DNA of 57,139 nt from G963666705 sp963666705 (GCA_963666705.2 CAXXKO010000012.1:1-57139); one strand, 5' to 3'; positions 26,990-36,116 are shown, counted from the first letter of the stretch. Numbers and translations: made by a program. Notes: a model not told the origin generated them from the sequence alone.

Positions 26990-27169
26990 AGTCTTACCCC
27001 ATCGCCTCCCAGTTGATTTATCCGGGACTTCCCAGATGGCTCGTGCCGTCCGCCGAAGACGGTAGCACGAGCAAGTTTTGATCGAAAGCGCGTCCAACCA
27101 TCCAGGTTTTGTGGCGGCCAAACCCTCAAAATCGCCGCAAGATTTTGGTTCTTATTTATGTATCGGCAT

Positions 27170-28483
27170 CACTAGTGTCCGGTTAAAAATCGAATAAATT
27201 CAATTGGTTGGTTATTTGCGAAGCGTTGCATCTGTTTTCGTCTCCCGCAAGTGCTTGATGTATGGGCATTTTCTCGAAGAGGGTCACCGAGAGGATCTGT
27301 AACAAAGTGTAGAGCGAGGCGTCCAGGTCGAGGCGCTTCTTGACGATGGCGACGAGGACGTAGACCGAGACGGCAATCCAGATCTGCGTCTTCACCGCGT
27401 TCTCCGACGTGCCGTAGAACTGCTTGATCCGAAGATGCTGCTTGATCCACTTGAAGAAGAGTTCCACCTGCCAGCGGCTTTTGTAGAGCGCGCAGATGGT
27501 GGCGGCCGGAAGCGAGAAGTTGTTGGTGATGAAGACCAGCGTCTTGCCGGACTCGGGGTCCTTGAAGCGGATGCGCCGCAGAAGTTCGGGGTAATCCTGA
27601 CGGGTGTAGAAGCCGTCCAGGGAGATGGTCTGGTCGCAAATGATGCCGGTCGAGCGATCCGTCGGCGCCGAATAGACGCGATGAGCATCGATGTTCGACT
27701 TGGCACGCGTGACGAAGAAGGCCCCGGCTTGGTGCAACACATAAAGGCGGGCAAAGTCGACGTAGCCACGATCCACGACGTAGATGGCTCCGGCTTCCGG
27801 CAAGAGCATATCGAGGGCATGAACGTCGTGCAGCTTGCCATCCGAGATGTGGATAAAACTCGGAATGTTGCCCCGCAGGTCGAGCAGCGTGTGCATCTTC
27901 ACCGCCGCCTTGGTGGTGCGGAAGTGCGCCCACGGAAAGACCGACAGGCACAGAGCGATGGTCGTCGAGTCCAGGGCGTAGACGGTATTGGTCAGGTCCA
28001 ACCCCAGTTCTTCGTCGACGTACAGCGTCCTCGCCTGGGTGATGAGCCGCTGGGCCAACGCCGCATGGATACGCCAGTCGCGCCTTTCGTTGGCATCGGC
28101 CAGCGTCGAGCGCCGGACCGGCTGGCGGAAGCCCATGTGATAGAGTTTCGATGCGTGGACCGAGAGGCAGGTCTCGATGTCGCGCAGGCTTTCCCGGTAG
28201 GTCAGCTGGGCGAAGGCCATGGACCGGTATTGCTCGGCGCAGGAAAGCGTCCGGACCCGGTGATCGCCGCCATACCGGTCGACGATCCGCGTGAAAGTAG
28301 TCCATGGCAGGAAGTCCATGAGCTGAGCGAACAGGGTCTTGCCGGTGTTCATGAGCATCTCCTCGGAGAAACTCCGAAAAGTGCTCCATCCAATTCAAAT
28401 CGACACCATGCATTTTCGCTTCAAACCCCGCAGAAATCCTGGCTCTCAAAGCCAGCACCAGCTCAGTTAACCGGACAGCAGTG
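27170..28483 (-). mobile_element. IS4-family insertion sequence with 9-bp target duplication
   Basis: The element is 1314 bp. Its left end CACTAGTGTCCGGTTAA and the inverse right end CACTGCTGTCCGGTTAA form the terminal repeats. TATCGGCAT flanks it at 27161-27169 and 28484-28492, a 9-bp target duplication. One intact transposase gene is inside. It separates the FAD oxidase gene from the molybdenum hydroxylase operon without breaking a visible gene. Confidence 0.92.
27183..28352 (-). CDS. IS4-family transposase (DUF4372-type N-terminus)
   Basis: A 389-residue DDE transposase. ATG 28352 (MNTGKTLFAQLMDFLPW) has GAGGAG six bases upstream and is the usual family start; ATG 28358 is an alternative. 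The N-terminal DUF4372 region covers SCAEQYRSMAFAQLTYRESLRDIE (in part), and the DDE core includes YALDSTTIALCLSVFPW, IYVVDRGYVDF and the YKSRWQVELFFKWIKQHL motif holding the catalytic glutamate (YREK type). Full length with no frameshift, so likely active. Confidence 0.95.
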   Translation of the reverse strand: MNTGKTLFAQLMDFLPWTTFTRIVDRYGGDHRVRTLSCAEQYRSMAFAQLTYRESLRDIETCLSVHASKLYHMGFRQPVRRSTLADANERRDWRIHAALAQRLITQARTLYVDEELGLDLTNTVYALDSTTIALCLSVFPWAHFRTTKAAVKMHTLLDLRGNIPSFIHISDGKLHDVHALDMLLPEAGAIYVVDRGYVDFARLYVLHQAGAFFVTRAKSNIDAHRVYSAPTDRSTGIICDQTISLDGFYTRQDYPELLRRIRFKDPESGKTLVFITNNFSLPAATICALYKSRWQVELFFKWIKQHLRIKQFYGTSENAVKTQIWIAVSVYVLVAIVKKRLDLDASLYTLLQILSVTLFEKMPIHQALAGDENRCNASQITNQLNLFDF

Positions 28484-28532
28484 TATCGGCATAGAAAGTC
28501 AGCACGGTCGCGGTCTATCCGGGGGTCCGGGT

Positions 28533-28781
28533 TTATCCCCCCTCGAGGCGGGGCAGGAAGTAGACCTCGCTGTCGGGCGCGATGGTCTCGATGAATGGGT
28601 CCTGGAAGATCTCGCCGTCGATGGCCACGGCCATGCCGGCCTCGAGGTGCCGGCCGAGGCCGGGGAAGCGTGCGTCGAGGACGCCGATCAGGTGGCGCAC
28701 GTCGCTCGCCTCGAGCTCGAGCTCCATCTCGCCGCCCGTGAACCGCTTGCTCAACCCGCTGGTCAGGACCACGCGGGCCAC
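28533..28781 (-). CDS. MoaD/ThiS-family small sulfur-carrier protein
   Basis: An 82-residue ubiquitin-like protein ending in Gly-Gly (PRLEGG, stop), the mark of MoaD/ThiS carriers that are adenylated and thiocarboxylated at the C-terminus to deliver sulfur. The pattern VVLTSGLSKRFTGG ... VRHLIGVLDARFPGL ... AVAIDGEIF ... VYFLPRLEGG follows the beta-grasp fold. It starts four bases after the stop of the molybdenum hydroxylase large subunit, so it is the last gene of that operon, and could supply sulfur for molybdopterin or for the sulfido ligand of the molybdenum centre. It could also serve a separate sulfur transfer; no matching adenylating enzyme is nearby. Confidence 0.88.
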   Translation of the reverse strand: MARVVLTSGLSKRFTGGEMELELEASDVRHLIGVLDARFPGLGRHLEAGMAVAIDGEIFQDPFIETIAPDSEVYFLPRLEGG

Positions 28782-28785
28782 GGTG

Positions 28786-31053
28786 CTAGCCCCCGCCTGA
28801 GATGGCCGCGAGGATGCGGGGCGGCGACAGGGGCAGGTCCGAGAATTTCACGCCCGTCGCGTTCTCGACCGCGCTGGCCACGGCCGCGAGCGGCGGGCAG
28901 ATCGGCACCTCGCCCACCCCGCGGGCACCATAGGGATGGCGCGGGTTGGGCACCTCGATCATCACCGTGTCGATCATCGGCAAATCGGACGCCACCGGCA
29001 TGCGGTAGTCGAGGAAGCCCGGGTTCTGGAGCCGGCCATCCGCGCCGTAGACGTATTCCTCGTTGAGGGCCCAGCCTACGCCCTGGGCGGCGCCGCCCTG
29101 CATCTGGCCCTCGACATAGGCGGGATGGATGGCTCGGCCCACGTCCTGGAAGGTGGTGTAGCGGAGAACCGTGACGCGCCCCGTCTCGGGGTCCACCTCG
29201 ACGTCGCAGATATGGGTGCCGAAGGATGGCCCCGCCCCCTTCGCGTTGAGGGACCGGCTGCTGGCGATGGGGCCGCCGGTCTTGGTCGACGTGGACGCGA
29301 TCTCGGCCAGGGACAGAGGCTCGAAGTCGCCGGCGTTGGCGCCCGCCGGGCGCGCCTCGCCATCCTTCCACTCGACCGCGTCGACGGGGATATCCCAGAT
29401 CTTGGCCGCCCGCCCGCGCAGCTCCAGTACCACCGCCTGGGCCGCCTCGACCACGGCCATGCCGGTCGCGTAAGTGACGCGGCTGCCACCGGTCAGGAAG
29501 GAATAACCGATCGAGCTCGTATCGCCGATGATGGGCTTGATGCGCGTCATGTCGATGCCCAGCTCCTCCGCCGCCATCATGGCGAGGGAGGCGCGGCTGC
29601 CGCCGATGTCGGGGTTGCCGGAGACGAGCACGGCGGTGCCGTCCTCGTTGATGTTGACGGCCGCGCTCGAATCGCCGCCGATGTTGAACCAGAAGCCCGA
29701 CGCCACGCCGCGGCCCTGGTTGGGGCCGAGCGGGGCCGCGTAATGCGGGTGCGCCTGGGCGGCATCGAGGGTCTCGACATAGCCGATGGTGCCGAACTTG
29801 GGGCCGTAGGCGGCCTGGGTGCCCTCCCGCGCCGCGTTCTTCTGGCGCAGCGCCAGCGGGTCCATGCCGAGCTTCTTGGCGATCTCGTTCAGCACGCTCT
29901 CGACGGCGAAGCAGGAAAGCGGCGAGCCCGGGGCGCGGTAGGCGGTGCATTTCGGGCGGTTGACCACCACGTCGTAAGCCACGGCCCGCACGTTAGGAAT
30001 GTCGTAGGGCGCGAAGGCGCACATGGCGGCCGGCCCCACGGGCGAGCCGGGGAAGGCGCCGGCCTGGAGCTTGAGGATCGCTTCGCCGGCGACGATGCGG
30101 CCGTCCTTCATGGCGCCGATGCGCACCTTGGAGGCACTCCCCGCCGTCGGGCCGGTGCCGCGGAAGACTTCCTCGCGCGACATCACGATCTTGACCGGGC
30201 GCCCCGTCTTGCGCGACAGGGCCACGGCCACGGGCTCGGCGAAGGTGACGGTCTTGCCGCCGAAGCCGCCGCCGATCTCGGACGGCGTCACGCGGATCTG
30301 GGAAATGTCCATGCCCACGACCTGGGCGCAGAAGGCGCGGATCATGAACTGGCCCTGGGTCGTGCACCAAATCTGGCACCCGCCGTCCTCGGACACGTTG
30401 GCGACGACGGCCTGGGGCTCGAGATAGCCCTGGTGAACCGGCTGGGTGGTGAACTCGCGCTCGACCACCAGTTCGGCCTCGGCGAAGCCGGCCTCGACAT
30501 CGCCCAGGGGGAACTCGACCCTCTTGAAGACGTTGGACGCCGTCTCGGGCTTGGGCTCGACACCCTCGGTAAACATGTCCTCGTGCAGGATGGGCGCGTC
30601 GGGCGCCATGGCCTCGACCACGTCGATGACATGGGGCAGAATTTCGTATTCGACCGCGATCAGGGCGAGCGCCTGGTTGGCGATGGCCGTCGAGGTGGCG
30701 GCCACGGCCGCTACGGCATGCCCATCATAAAGCGCCTTGCCGCGGGCCATGACGTTGCCCGAGAGGTCGCGGTAGTTGATCTGCACCTCGCCCGCCGCCA
30801 CCCATACCGATGCCTGCTCGGGGAAGTCGGCGGCGGTGACGACTGCTTTCACGCCCTTGAGCGCCGCGGCCTTCGATGTATCGATCGAAAGGATGCGGGC
30901 ATGGGCATGCGGGCTCCGCAGGACCTTGCCGGTCAGCATGCCGGCGGCCGTGAAGTCGGCGCCGAAGTTGGCCCGACCCGTGACCTTGTCCACCCCGTCG
31001 GGGCGGATGGGCCGGGTGCCGACCCACTTGTACTTGCCGTTACCCCCATCCAT
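28786..31053 (-). CDS. Xanthine dehydrogenase-family molybdenum hydroxylase, large subunit
   Basis: A 755-residue molybdopterin-binding subunit from ATG 31053. It has the a/b hammerhead domain at the N-terminus (DGVDKVTGRANFGADF, PHAHARILSID) and the cofactor-binding motifs GGGFGGKT, AYRAPG, and the late GARGVGEVPICPP, in which the glutamate is the catalytic base. The loop that in CO dehydrogenase reads AYRCSFR is here AYRAPGSP, so it is not a form I CO dehydrogenase. It hydroxylates an N-heterocycle, aldehyde or similar substrate in the cytoplasm, passing electrons to the small and medium subunits. Gene order is medium-small-large-MoaD with gaps of 4 bp or less. Confidence 0.92.
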   Translation of the reverse strand: MDGGNGKYKWVGTRPIRPDGVDKVTGRANFGADFTAAGMLTGKVLRSPHAHARILSIDTSKAAALKGVKAVVTAADFPEQASVWVAAGEVQINYRDLSGNVMARGKALYDGHAVAAVAATSTAIANQALALIAVEYEILPHVIDVVEAMAPDAPILHEDMFTEGVEPKPETASNVFKRVEFPLGDVEAGFAEAELVVEREFTTQPVHQGYLEPQAVVANVSEDGGCQIWCTTQGQFMIRAFCAQVVGMDISQIRVTPSEIGGGFGGKTVTFAEPVAVALSRKTGRPVKIVMSREEVFRGTGPTAGSASKVRIGAMKDGRIVAGEAILKLQAGAFPGSPVGPAAMCAFAPYDIPNVRAVAYDVVVNRPKCTAYRAPGSPLSCFAVESVLNEIAKKLGMDPLALRQKNAAREGTQAAYGPKFGTIGYVETLDAAQAHPHYAAPLGPNQGRGVASGFWFNIGGDSSAAVNINEDGTAVLVSGNPDIGGSRASLAMMAAEELGIDMTRIKPIIGDTSSIGYSFLTGGSRVTYATGMAVVEAAQAVVLELRGRAAKIWDIPVDAVEWKDGEARPAGANAGDFEPLSLAEIASTSTKTGGPIASSRSLNAKGAGPSFGTHICDVEVDPETGRVTVLRYTTFQDVGRAIHPAYVEGQMQGGAAQGVGWALNEEYVYGADGRLQNPGFLDYRMPVASDLPMIDTVMIEVPNPRHPYGARGVGEVPICPPLAAVASAVENATGVKFSDLPLSPPRILAAISGGG

Positions 31054-31055
31054 GG

Positions 31056-31532
31056 TCAGGCCCCTCGCATCTCGGAGGCGGCATCCATCACCGCGCGCAC
31101 CACCTTGTCGTAGCCGGTGCAGCGGCAGAGGTTGCCGGCGAGCCAGTAGCGCACCTCGGTCTCCGTCGGGTCGAGATTGCGCTCGAGCAGGGACTTGGCG
31201 GCGACCAACAGGCCCGGCGTGCAGAAGCCGCACTGGAGCGCCGCATGCTCCAGGAACTTCTGCTGCAGGGGATGCAGGGTCTCGCCCTCGGCCATGCCCT
31301 CGATGGTGGTGATCTCGCGGCCCTCGGCCTCGACGCCGAGGACCAGGCAGGAGCAAACGAGGCGCCCATCGAGGGTCACGCTGCACGCCCCGCAGTCGCC
31401 CGAGGAGCAGCCTTCCTTGCTGCCCGTGAGGCCGAGCTCGTCGCGCAGGACGTCGAGCAAAGTCTCCTGCGCCTCGCACAGGAACTCGACCTCTTCGCCA
31501 TTGACGGTGGTGGTTACATGATTCTTGGACAT
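31056..31532 (-). CDS. Molybdenum hydroxylase small [2Fe-2S] subunit
   Basis: A 158-residue two-cluster iron-sulfur subunit. The plant-ferredoxin-like cluster ligands are in GCSSGDCGACSV and the later VCSC; the second cluster ligands are in CGFCTPG and CRCTGY. These residues are complete and in the usual order for CoxS/XdhA-type subunits, which move electrons from the molybdenum site to FAD. Its ATG at 31532 overlaps the stop of the medium subunit gene (TGATG), and the large subunit starts two bases after its stop. Confidence 0.94.
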   Translation of the reverse strand: MSKNHVTTTVNGEEVEFLCEAQETLLDVLRDELGLTGSKEGCSSGDCGACSVTLDGRLVCSCLVLGVEAEGREITTIEGMAEGETLHPLQQKFLEHAALQCGFCTPGLLVAAKSLLERNLDPTETEVRYWLAGNLCRCTGYDKVVRAVMDAASEMRGA

Positions 31533-32401
31533 CAACTACTCCCTGCGCGCTTCAGCGCGATGATGGCGGCGCGGCGGGTCAGCACGCCCGCGACCTTGGT
31601 CCGATATTCAATGGTGCCCCGCTTGTCGTCGATGGGGCGGCAGGCGGCGCTCGCGGCCGCCGCGGCCCGCTCGAGCGCCGCGGCGTCGACCGGGGTGCCG
31701 ATCAAGGCATTCGCGGCGTCGGCCACCAGGACGGCGATGGGGGCCACGGCGCCCAGCACGACGCGCGCGGCCGTACACTGGCCACCCTCGTCGAGGGTCA
31801 GGCTGACGCCGGCGCCGACGACGGCGATGTCCATCTCCGTGCGCGGGATGAGCCGCAGGTAAGCGTCGCCCGTGCGGGGCGCCTGCGCGGGCAGGCGGAA
31901 ATCGACCACGATCTCACCCTTGCCGAGCGAAGTCTGACCAGGGCCTGTCACGACCTCCTCGACCGGCACGTCGCGCCGGCCGTCGGGGCCGGCCACGGTG
32001 CAGATGGCGCGGGCGGCGATCATGGCCGGCACGCTGTCGGCGGCGGGCGAGGCGTTGCACAGATTGCCCCCCGGCGTGGCGCGCCCCTGGATCTGGGTTG
32101 AGCCGACGAGCTCCATGGACTCGACAATTCCGGGCCAGGCCCGCTTCACGTCCGGGTGCTCACCCAGCTCGGCGCCCGTGACGGCGGCGCCGATACGGAA
32201 GCCGCCGCCCTCGGCCGTGATGGCGCGCATCTCCTCGATGTTCTTTATGTCGATTATCAGGCCCTGCCGGACAAAGCCCGCACGGAGCTGAACCAACAGG
32301 TCCGTGCCGCCCGCGAGGACCCGTGCATCGCCATTGGCCTCGGCCAGAAGGGCCACCGCCTCGTCGAGCGAGCCGGAGGCCGCATATTGCATCGCGCTCA
32401 T
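31532..32401 (-). CDS. Molybdenum hydroxylase medium FAD-binding subunit
   Basis: A 289-residue FAD subunit of the CoxM type. The FAD motifs AGGTDLLVQLR and TPGGNLCNASPAAD are visible (the first G-G and second G-G-N-L-C-N are the normal flavin contacts), and the C-terminal CO_deh_flav_C domain follows (YLRLIPRTEMDIAVVGAGV). It is the first gene of the leftward operon. The 291 bases upstream (32402-32692) hold no gene and must contain the promoter; I could not read a reliable promoter or riboswitch there. Confidence 0.94.
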   Translation of the reverse strand: MSAMQYAASGSLDEAVALLAEANGDARVLAGGTDLLVQLRAGFVRQGLIIDIKNIEEMRAITAEGGGFRIGAAVTGAELGEHPDVKRAWPGIVESMELVGSTQIQGRATPGGNLCNASPAADSVPAMIAARAICTVAGPDGRRDVPVEEVVTGPGQTSLGKGEIVVDFRLPAQAPRTGDAYLRLIPRTEMDIAVVGAGVSLTLDEGGQCTAARVVLGAVAPIAVLVADAANALIGTPVDAAALERAAAAASAACRPIDDKRGTIEYRTKVAGVLTRRAAIIALKRAGSS

Positions 32402-32692
32402 GATTCTCCCTTGCCTTGTACGGGAACCGGCGCCGCATGGCGTCCGCTGGGAAGTCAGTCGAACCCAGGCGACCCCATCCCGAGAGGATCGATGCTAGCT
32501 GATAACTCTCAAACGCCGCTGTGCCAACCCCGATCCTGCCTTTCTTGGGGTCCGCATGCAACAAAGAGCACGAATCGGTGGTGCTCCGGCTCGAAACTCC
32601 ATGGGCCGGCGCCGCACGCGCCCTCGGCCTCGAGCGCGTCCGACCGCGAATCAAGCGCGCCACACCAACCGTCCGGACGGTACTATGGCGGA

Positions 32693-32807
32693 ATGTTGGA
32701 ACCGAAATCGAGCTCGGCCAGAGGCAGTCGCGGGCTCTTGATCCGCTGGATACTTCCAGCGATTGGCGCTGCCTTCGCGGTCGTCGTGCTGTTTTGGCTT
32801 TACCAAG
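32693..32807 (+). pseudogene. YbhN/UPF0104-like membrane protein gene, 5' fragment (split by IS1595)
   Basis: ATG 32693 starts MLEPKSSSARGSRG, a positively charged N-terminus, and one membrane helix (LPAIGAAFAVVVLFWLY). The frame is cut at 32808 by an IS1595-family element and stops inside its terminal repeat at 32824. When the insertion and one copy of TTACCAAG are removed, codons run on exactly into 33891 (YQDLDLERFLSAIATVEP), giving a 352-residue protein of the lysylphosphatidylglycerol-synthase-membrane-region (YbhN) family. Confidence 0.85.
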
Positions 32808-33882
32808 CGTCCCTATCCGGTTAATGCAGGTAGCGACCGAGTGTTCTTTATATGTTCGCTCTAAGGGTGTACTGTTCCCGCCTCTGAGGATTGGTCGGGA
32901 GACAGGGCATGAGCGGCTTGTTGACGTTCCAAGAGCGCTACCGAGACGAGGAATCGTGCATCCTGGCCTTGGCGGATCGACGCTGGCCGTCTGGGTTTGC
33001 GTGCGCCCGCTGCGGGCACCGGCGGGGCTATCGGCACAAGGCGCGGGCGCGCGTCTTCGAATGCGCGGCTTGCGGTCGTCAAGAGTCGGTGACGGCGGGA
33101 ACCATCTTCCACCGCACCCGCACACCGTTGCCCAAATGGTTCCTGGCGGCGTGGTTGATGGGGCGGGACAAGCGCGGGGTCTCGGCCCTGTTCCTGGCGC
33201 GCGAGCTGGGGCTTCGCTATGAGACCGCATGGCTGATGGCTCACAAGCTGCGCCATGGCTTGGCGGAGCGGCCGGAGGCGTTGCTGGACGGCATGGTCGA
33301 GGTCGATGAGAGCTACTACGGCGGGCGCGGCAAGCCCGAGAGCCGGGGCCGCGGGATGGCCAATGCCAACAAGAGCCTGCTCGTGCTGGCGGTGGAGAAG
33401 GTGGCGGTGGCGCCGGGCAAGGGGGTCGAGGCCAGCGGCTTCGTCGCCGGTCGGGCGCGGCTTGCCATCCTGCCCCGGGCCAATGCCGAGCAGCTCGGCG
33501 GCTTCGTGCGGGCCGCCGTGACGCCGGGCGCGCGCCTGCTGACCGACGATTTCAAGGGCTATGCCGGGCTCGGCGCCGTCTACCGGCACCAGCCCACCGT
33601 CCAAGGCCAAGGCAAGAACGCCGAGACGCAGATGCCGATCATCCACGTCCTGTTCAGCAACCTCAAGACCTGGCTCAACGGCACTTACCATGGCGTCAGC
33701 GCCAAGCACTTGCCGCGCTATGGCCGGGAATGGGCCTATCGCTTCAACCGCCGCCGGCGGATCGACGACCTCGGCGACTTCGTCCTGAGCCGCGCCATGG
33801 CCCGGCCAACCATCACATACCGCCAGTTGATCCACGGTCTGCAACCCAACGACGCGCTACCTGCATTAACCGGATAGGGACG
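32808..33882 (+). mobile_element. IS1595-family insertion sequence with 8-bp target duplication
   Basis: The element is 1075 bp. Its ends CGTCCCTATCCGGTTAATGC (32808 onward) and the inverse at the right end (to 33882) match over at least 27 bases. TTACCAAG flanks it at 32800-32807 and 33883-33890, the 8-bp duplication expected for IS1595 elements. It carries one intact transposase whose stop codon lies within the right terminal repeat. The insertion disrupts a YbhN-type gene. Confidence 0.94.
32909..33877 (+). CDS. IS1595-family (ISXO2-like) transposase
   Basis: A 322-residue transposase from ATG 32909. It shows the N-terminal zinc ribbon C-A-R-C ... C-A-A-C (FACARCGHRRGY, ECAACGRQESV) and an ISXO2-like catalytic domain with VEVDESYYGGRGK, ARLLTDDFKGYAGL and the YRFNRRRR motif near the end. 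The family normally is 300-330 residues, so this copy is complete. The stop codon (33875-33877) is inside the terminal inverted repeat. Confidence 0.94.
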   Translation: MSGLLTFQERYRDEESCILALADRRWPSGFACARCGHRRGYRHKARARVFECAACGRQESVTAGTIFHRTRTPLPKWFLAAWLMGRDKRGVSALFLARELGLRYETAWLMAHKLRHGLAERPEALLDGMVEVDESYYGGRGKPESRGRGMANANKSLLVLAVEKVAVAPGKGVEASGFVAGRARLAILPRANAEQLGGFVRAAVTPGARLLTDDFKGYAGLGAVYRHQPTVQGQGKNAETQMPIIHVLFSNLKTWLNGTYHGVSAKHLPRYGREWAYRFNRRRRIDDLGDFVLSRAMARPTITYRQLIHGLQPNDALPALTG

Positions 33883-33890
33883 TTACCAAG

Positions 33891-34834
33891 ACCTAGACCT
33901 CGAGCGGTTTCTGTCCGCTATCGCCACCGTCGAGCCGGTTTGGCTCTCTGTTTTGGCCGGCGCCATCCTTCTCGAACAGTTGATCCGCGGCTGGAAATGG
34001 CGACAGCTTCTGTTCGATCTGAAACCGATTTCGAGTGTAACGCTCTTTGGCGCGATCCTTGCGGGCTACGGTGTTGCGATCCTTATCCCCTTGGGCATCA
34101 GCCCACTCGTGCGGTCTTGGCTGATCGCGCGGCTGGAAGGCTTGCGGTTGGCCAGTGTTCTGACGACATCGGCCGTAGAGCGCTTTCTCGACGGGATCGT
34201 ATTTGCGCTGTTCGCCACGCTCGTCGCGATGGGCGGCCGAATTCCGGATGTCGAGGGCGACGTGAGGGCCGGCCTCGCGGTCGCGGGCGGCTCGAGCCTC
34301 CTTGTATTTTCCGGGCTGTTGTACTTGCTATTTGTCGGCCGCTCGCCGTTGGCTCGTGAGGATGCCCGGATAAGCCGGTGGATCGACTGGCTGGCCGCCA
34401 AGGGTGGCGCACGCCTCGATGGGCTGAGGAAGGCGATCCGGGACGGCATCATTTGGCCGCGCGATCGACGCCGCCAGATTGGCGCGGTGCTGGCAAGTGT
34501 TCTGATGAAGATCGTCGCGGCCTCACATTTCCTATGGGCGGGTCTGGCCGTCGGCGTCGTGCTGACGCCCTTCGACTATCTGTTCCTCATGGTTTTTGCG
34601 GGATTCGCGATGGTGCTCGCCCGTTTCATCCGCGTGCCCGGGGGCTTCGCTATTGGTTCCGGCTTCGCGCTAAAACTGCTCGGCGTTCCCGACGAACAGG
34701 CGTTGGCGATGATCCTGTTCAACCAGACTCTTTCCATCGCCCTGATGGTGGGGCTGGGCCTGCTGTTTCTGTGGCGGAGCGGGGTCGATATTCGGGACGC
34801 GCGCATCCCCGAGGCGAAAGTCGATGCCGCCTGA
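33891..34834 (+). pseudogene. YbhN/UPF0104-like membrane protein gene, 3' fragment
   Basis: Continuation of the gene broken at 32808. The frame encodes seven or so hydrophobic segments (LSVLAGAILLEQLI, LFGAILAGYGVAILIPLGI, IVFALFATLVAMGG, SLLVFSGLLYLLF and others) typical of the lysylphosphatidylglycerol synthase membrane region/YbhN family, which is linked to lipid flipping or modification. An internal start near 33953 could give 293 residues, but the first helices would be missing. Its last 11 bases overlap the start of the MFS gene, so the two were translationally linked. Confidence 0.85.
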
Positions 34835-36116
34835 CGGCCGACCAGACGCCGCGCGGGACGCCGAAGGAGCGGTGGGCGGGCCTGTCTTCTGGAAGATTAC
34901 CGGCGCCGGCGCCTCGTTCCAGGCCGGGTCGGCGGCGGTCGATTCCGCGACGATCGTGGCCAGCCTCGTCAATCACCTGACTGGCAGCGTATTCGCGGTT
35001 GGCGCGGCGAGTGCGGTGCTGCGCCTCGGCTGGCTGCTGCCACAGCTATTTGTCGGCTTTCTCGCGCAACGCGTCGAGCGCCGCATGCCCTTCTACGTCG
35101 TCGGCGCCTTTGGCCGGGCGAGTTGTCTTGCCCTGATCGCGCTGCTGTTGGCGATCGTCAGCGAGCCCGCGAGTGGTTGGGCCGTGGGTGGATTTCTCGC
35201 GCTCTGGACTGTGTATGCATTTGTCAGCGGGATTGTCGCGGTACCCTACAATGACATCGTTGGCCGCTCGATCCAGTCGGGCGCACGAAGCCGGATGCTG
35301 GCTTGGCGCTTTTTTGGCGGCGGGGTCTTGGCCCTCGGAGTTGCCGCCATCGCTCACCGGCTCCTGGCAATCGAGGCGCCATTCACCGCCTACGCGCTGA
35401 TCTTCGCGCTGGCATCGGCCCTGATGTTCGTCTCATCGCTGAGCTTCATTTCGGCGGGCGAGCCGCCGACGCCAACCAAAAAGCACGCCATGGCTCCGGA
35501 ATTTGGCCAGTTTCTCAGGGTCGGATTGGAGATCCTGCGTTCGGACGACCGATTTCGACTGTTTCTCTACACGCAGTGGTTGGGAGGCGCGACGCTCATG
35601 GCCCTGCCGTTCTATGTCATCGCCGCGACCAGCGCTGGTCTGGGCGTGAAGGACGTCGGCATTTTGCTGGGCGCGCAGACGGGGGGCTCGCTGGTGTCCA
35701 ACGCGCTGTGGGGCCGCGTCGGCGACCGGTTTGGAAAACTCGCTTTGTTGCGGGCCGTCGGCGGGCTCCGTCTCGTGCCACCACTTGGCGCGCTTGCCAT
35801 GTTCGCCGTCACAACCGACTTCGCGCCAGCGGTGACACTCGTCGCCTTTGCCGTGCTGTTTGCCTTTATTGGTGCGTTGATCAACGGCATGACTATCGGC
35901 TATCTCGGCTACCTCATGGAAATATCGCCGAACGAACAGCGCCCGGCCTATTCCGCGTATTTCAATGCGCTCGCCTCTCCCGCCGCTCTTCTGCCGTTAG
36001 CCGGAGCGGCCATAGCCAGTGTGTTATCGCTGATGGTGGTCTTCGTCGTCGCTTTCTTGGCCGCCGCCTTGCAGCTCGTGCTCTATGCGCGGCTGTCGCG
36101 TTGGGAGAGAGGGTGA
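34824..36116 (+). CDS. MFS transporter
   Basis: A 430-residue membrane protein with about 12 hydrophobic segments in two halves, separated by a polar loop (SAGEPPTPTKKHAMAPEF). The first cytosolic loop carries GFLAQRVERRMPFY and the second half GDRFGKLALLRAVG, positions where MFS proteins have G-x3-D/E-R-x-G-R/K. The substrate is not predictable. Its start overlaps the stop of the ybhN-type gene by 11 bases, and its stop overlaps the start of the following gene (TGATG), so three genes form one operon, now cut near its start by IS1595. Confidence 0.85.
   Translation: MPPDGRPDAARDAEGAVGGPVFWKITGAGASFQAGSAAVDSATIVASLVNHLTGSVFAVGAASAVLRLGWLLPQLFVGFLAQRVERRMPFYVVGAFGRASCLALIALLLAIVSEPASGWAVGGFLALWTVYAFVSGIVAVPYNDIVGRSIQSGARSRMLAWRFFGGGVLALGVAAIAHRLLAIEAPFTAYALIFALASALMFVSSLSFISAGEPPTPTKKHAMAPEFGQFLRVGLEILRSDDRFRLFLYTQWLGGATLMALPFYVIAATSAGLGVKDVGILLGAQTGGSLVSNALWGRVGDRFGKLALLRAVGGLRLVPPLGALAMFAVTTDFAPAVTLVAFAVLFAFIGALINGMTIGYLGYLMEISPNEQRPAYSAYFNALASPAALLPLAGAAIASVLSLMVVFVVAFLAAALQLVLYARLSRWERG

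Noticed and set aside
28936..31113. A 725-codon rightward open frame opposite the molybdenum hydroxylase large subunit
   Set aside because: It mirrors the codon structure of a gene with complete motifs on the other strand; its translation is Arg/Gly/His-rich with no recognisable domain. High GC content creates such frames.
32402..32692. Possible small gene or riboswitch upstream of the molybdenum hydroxylase operon
   Set aside because: The frames here are short and lack start signals; I could not recognise a molybdenum-cofactor riboswitch fold by eye.
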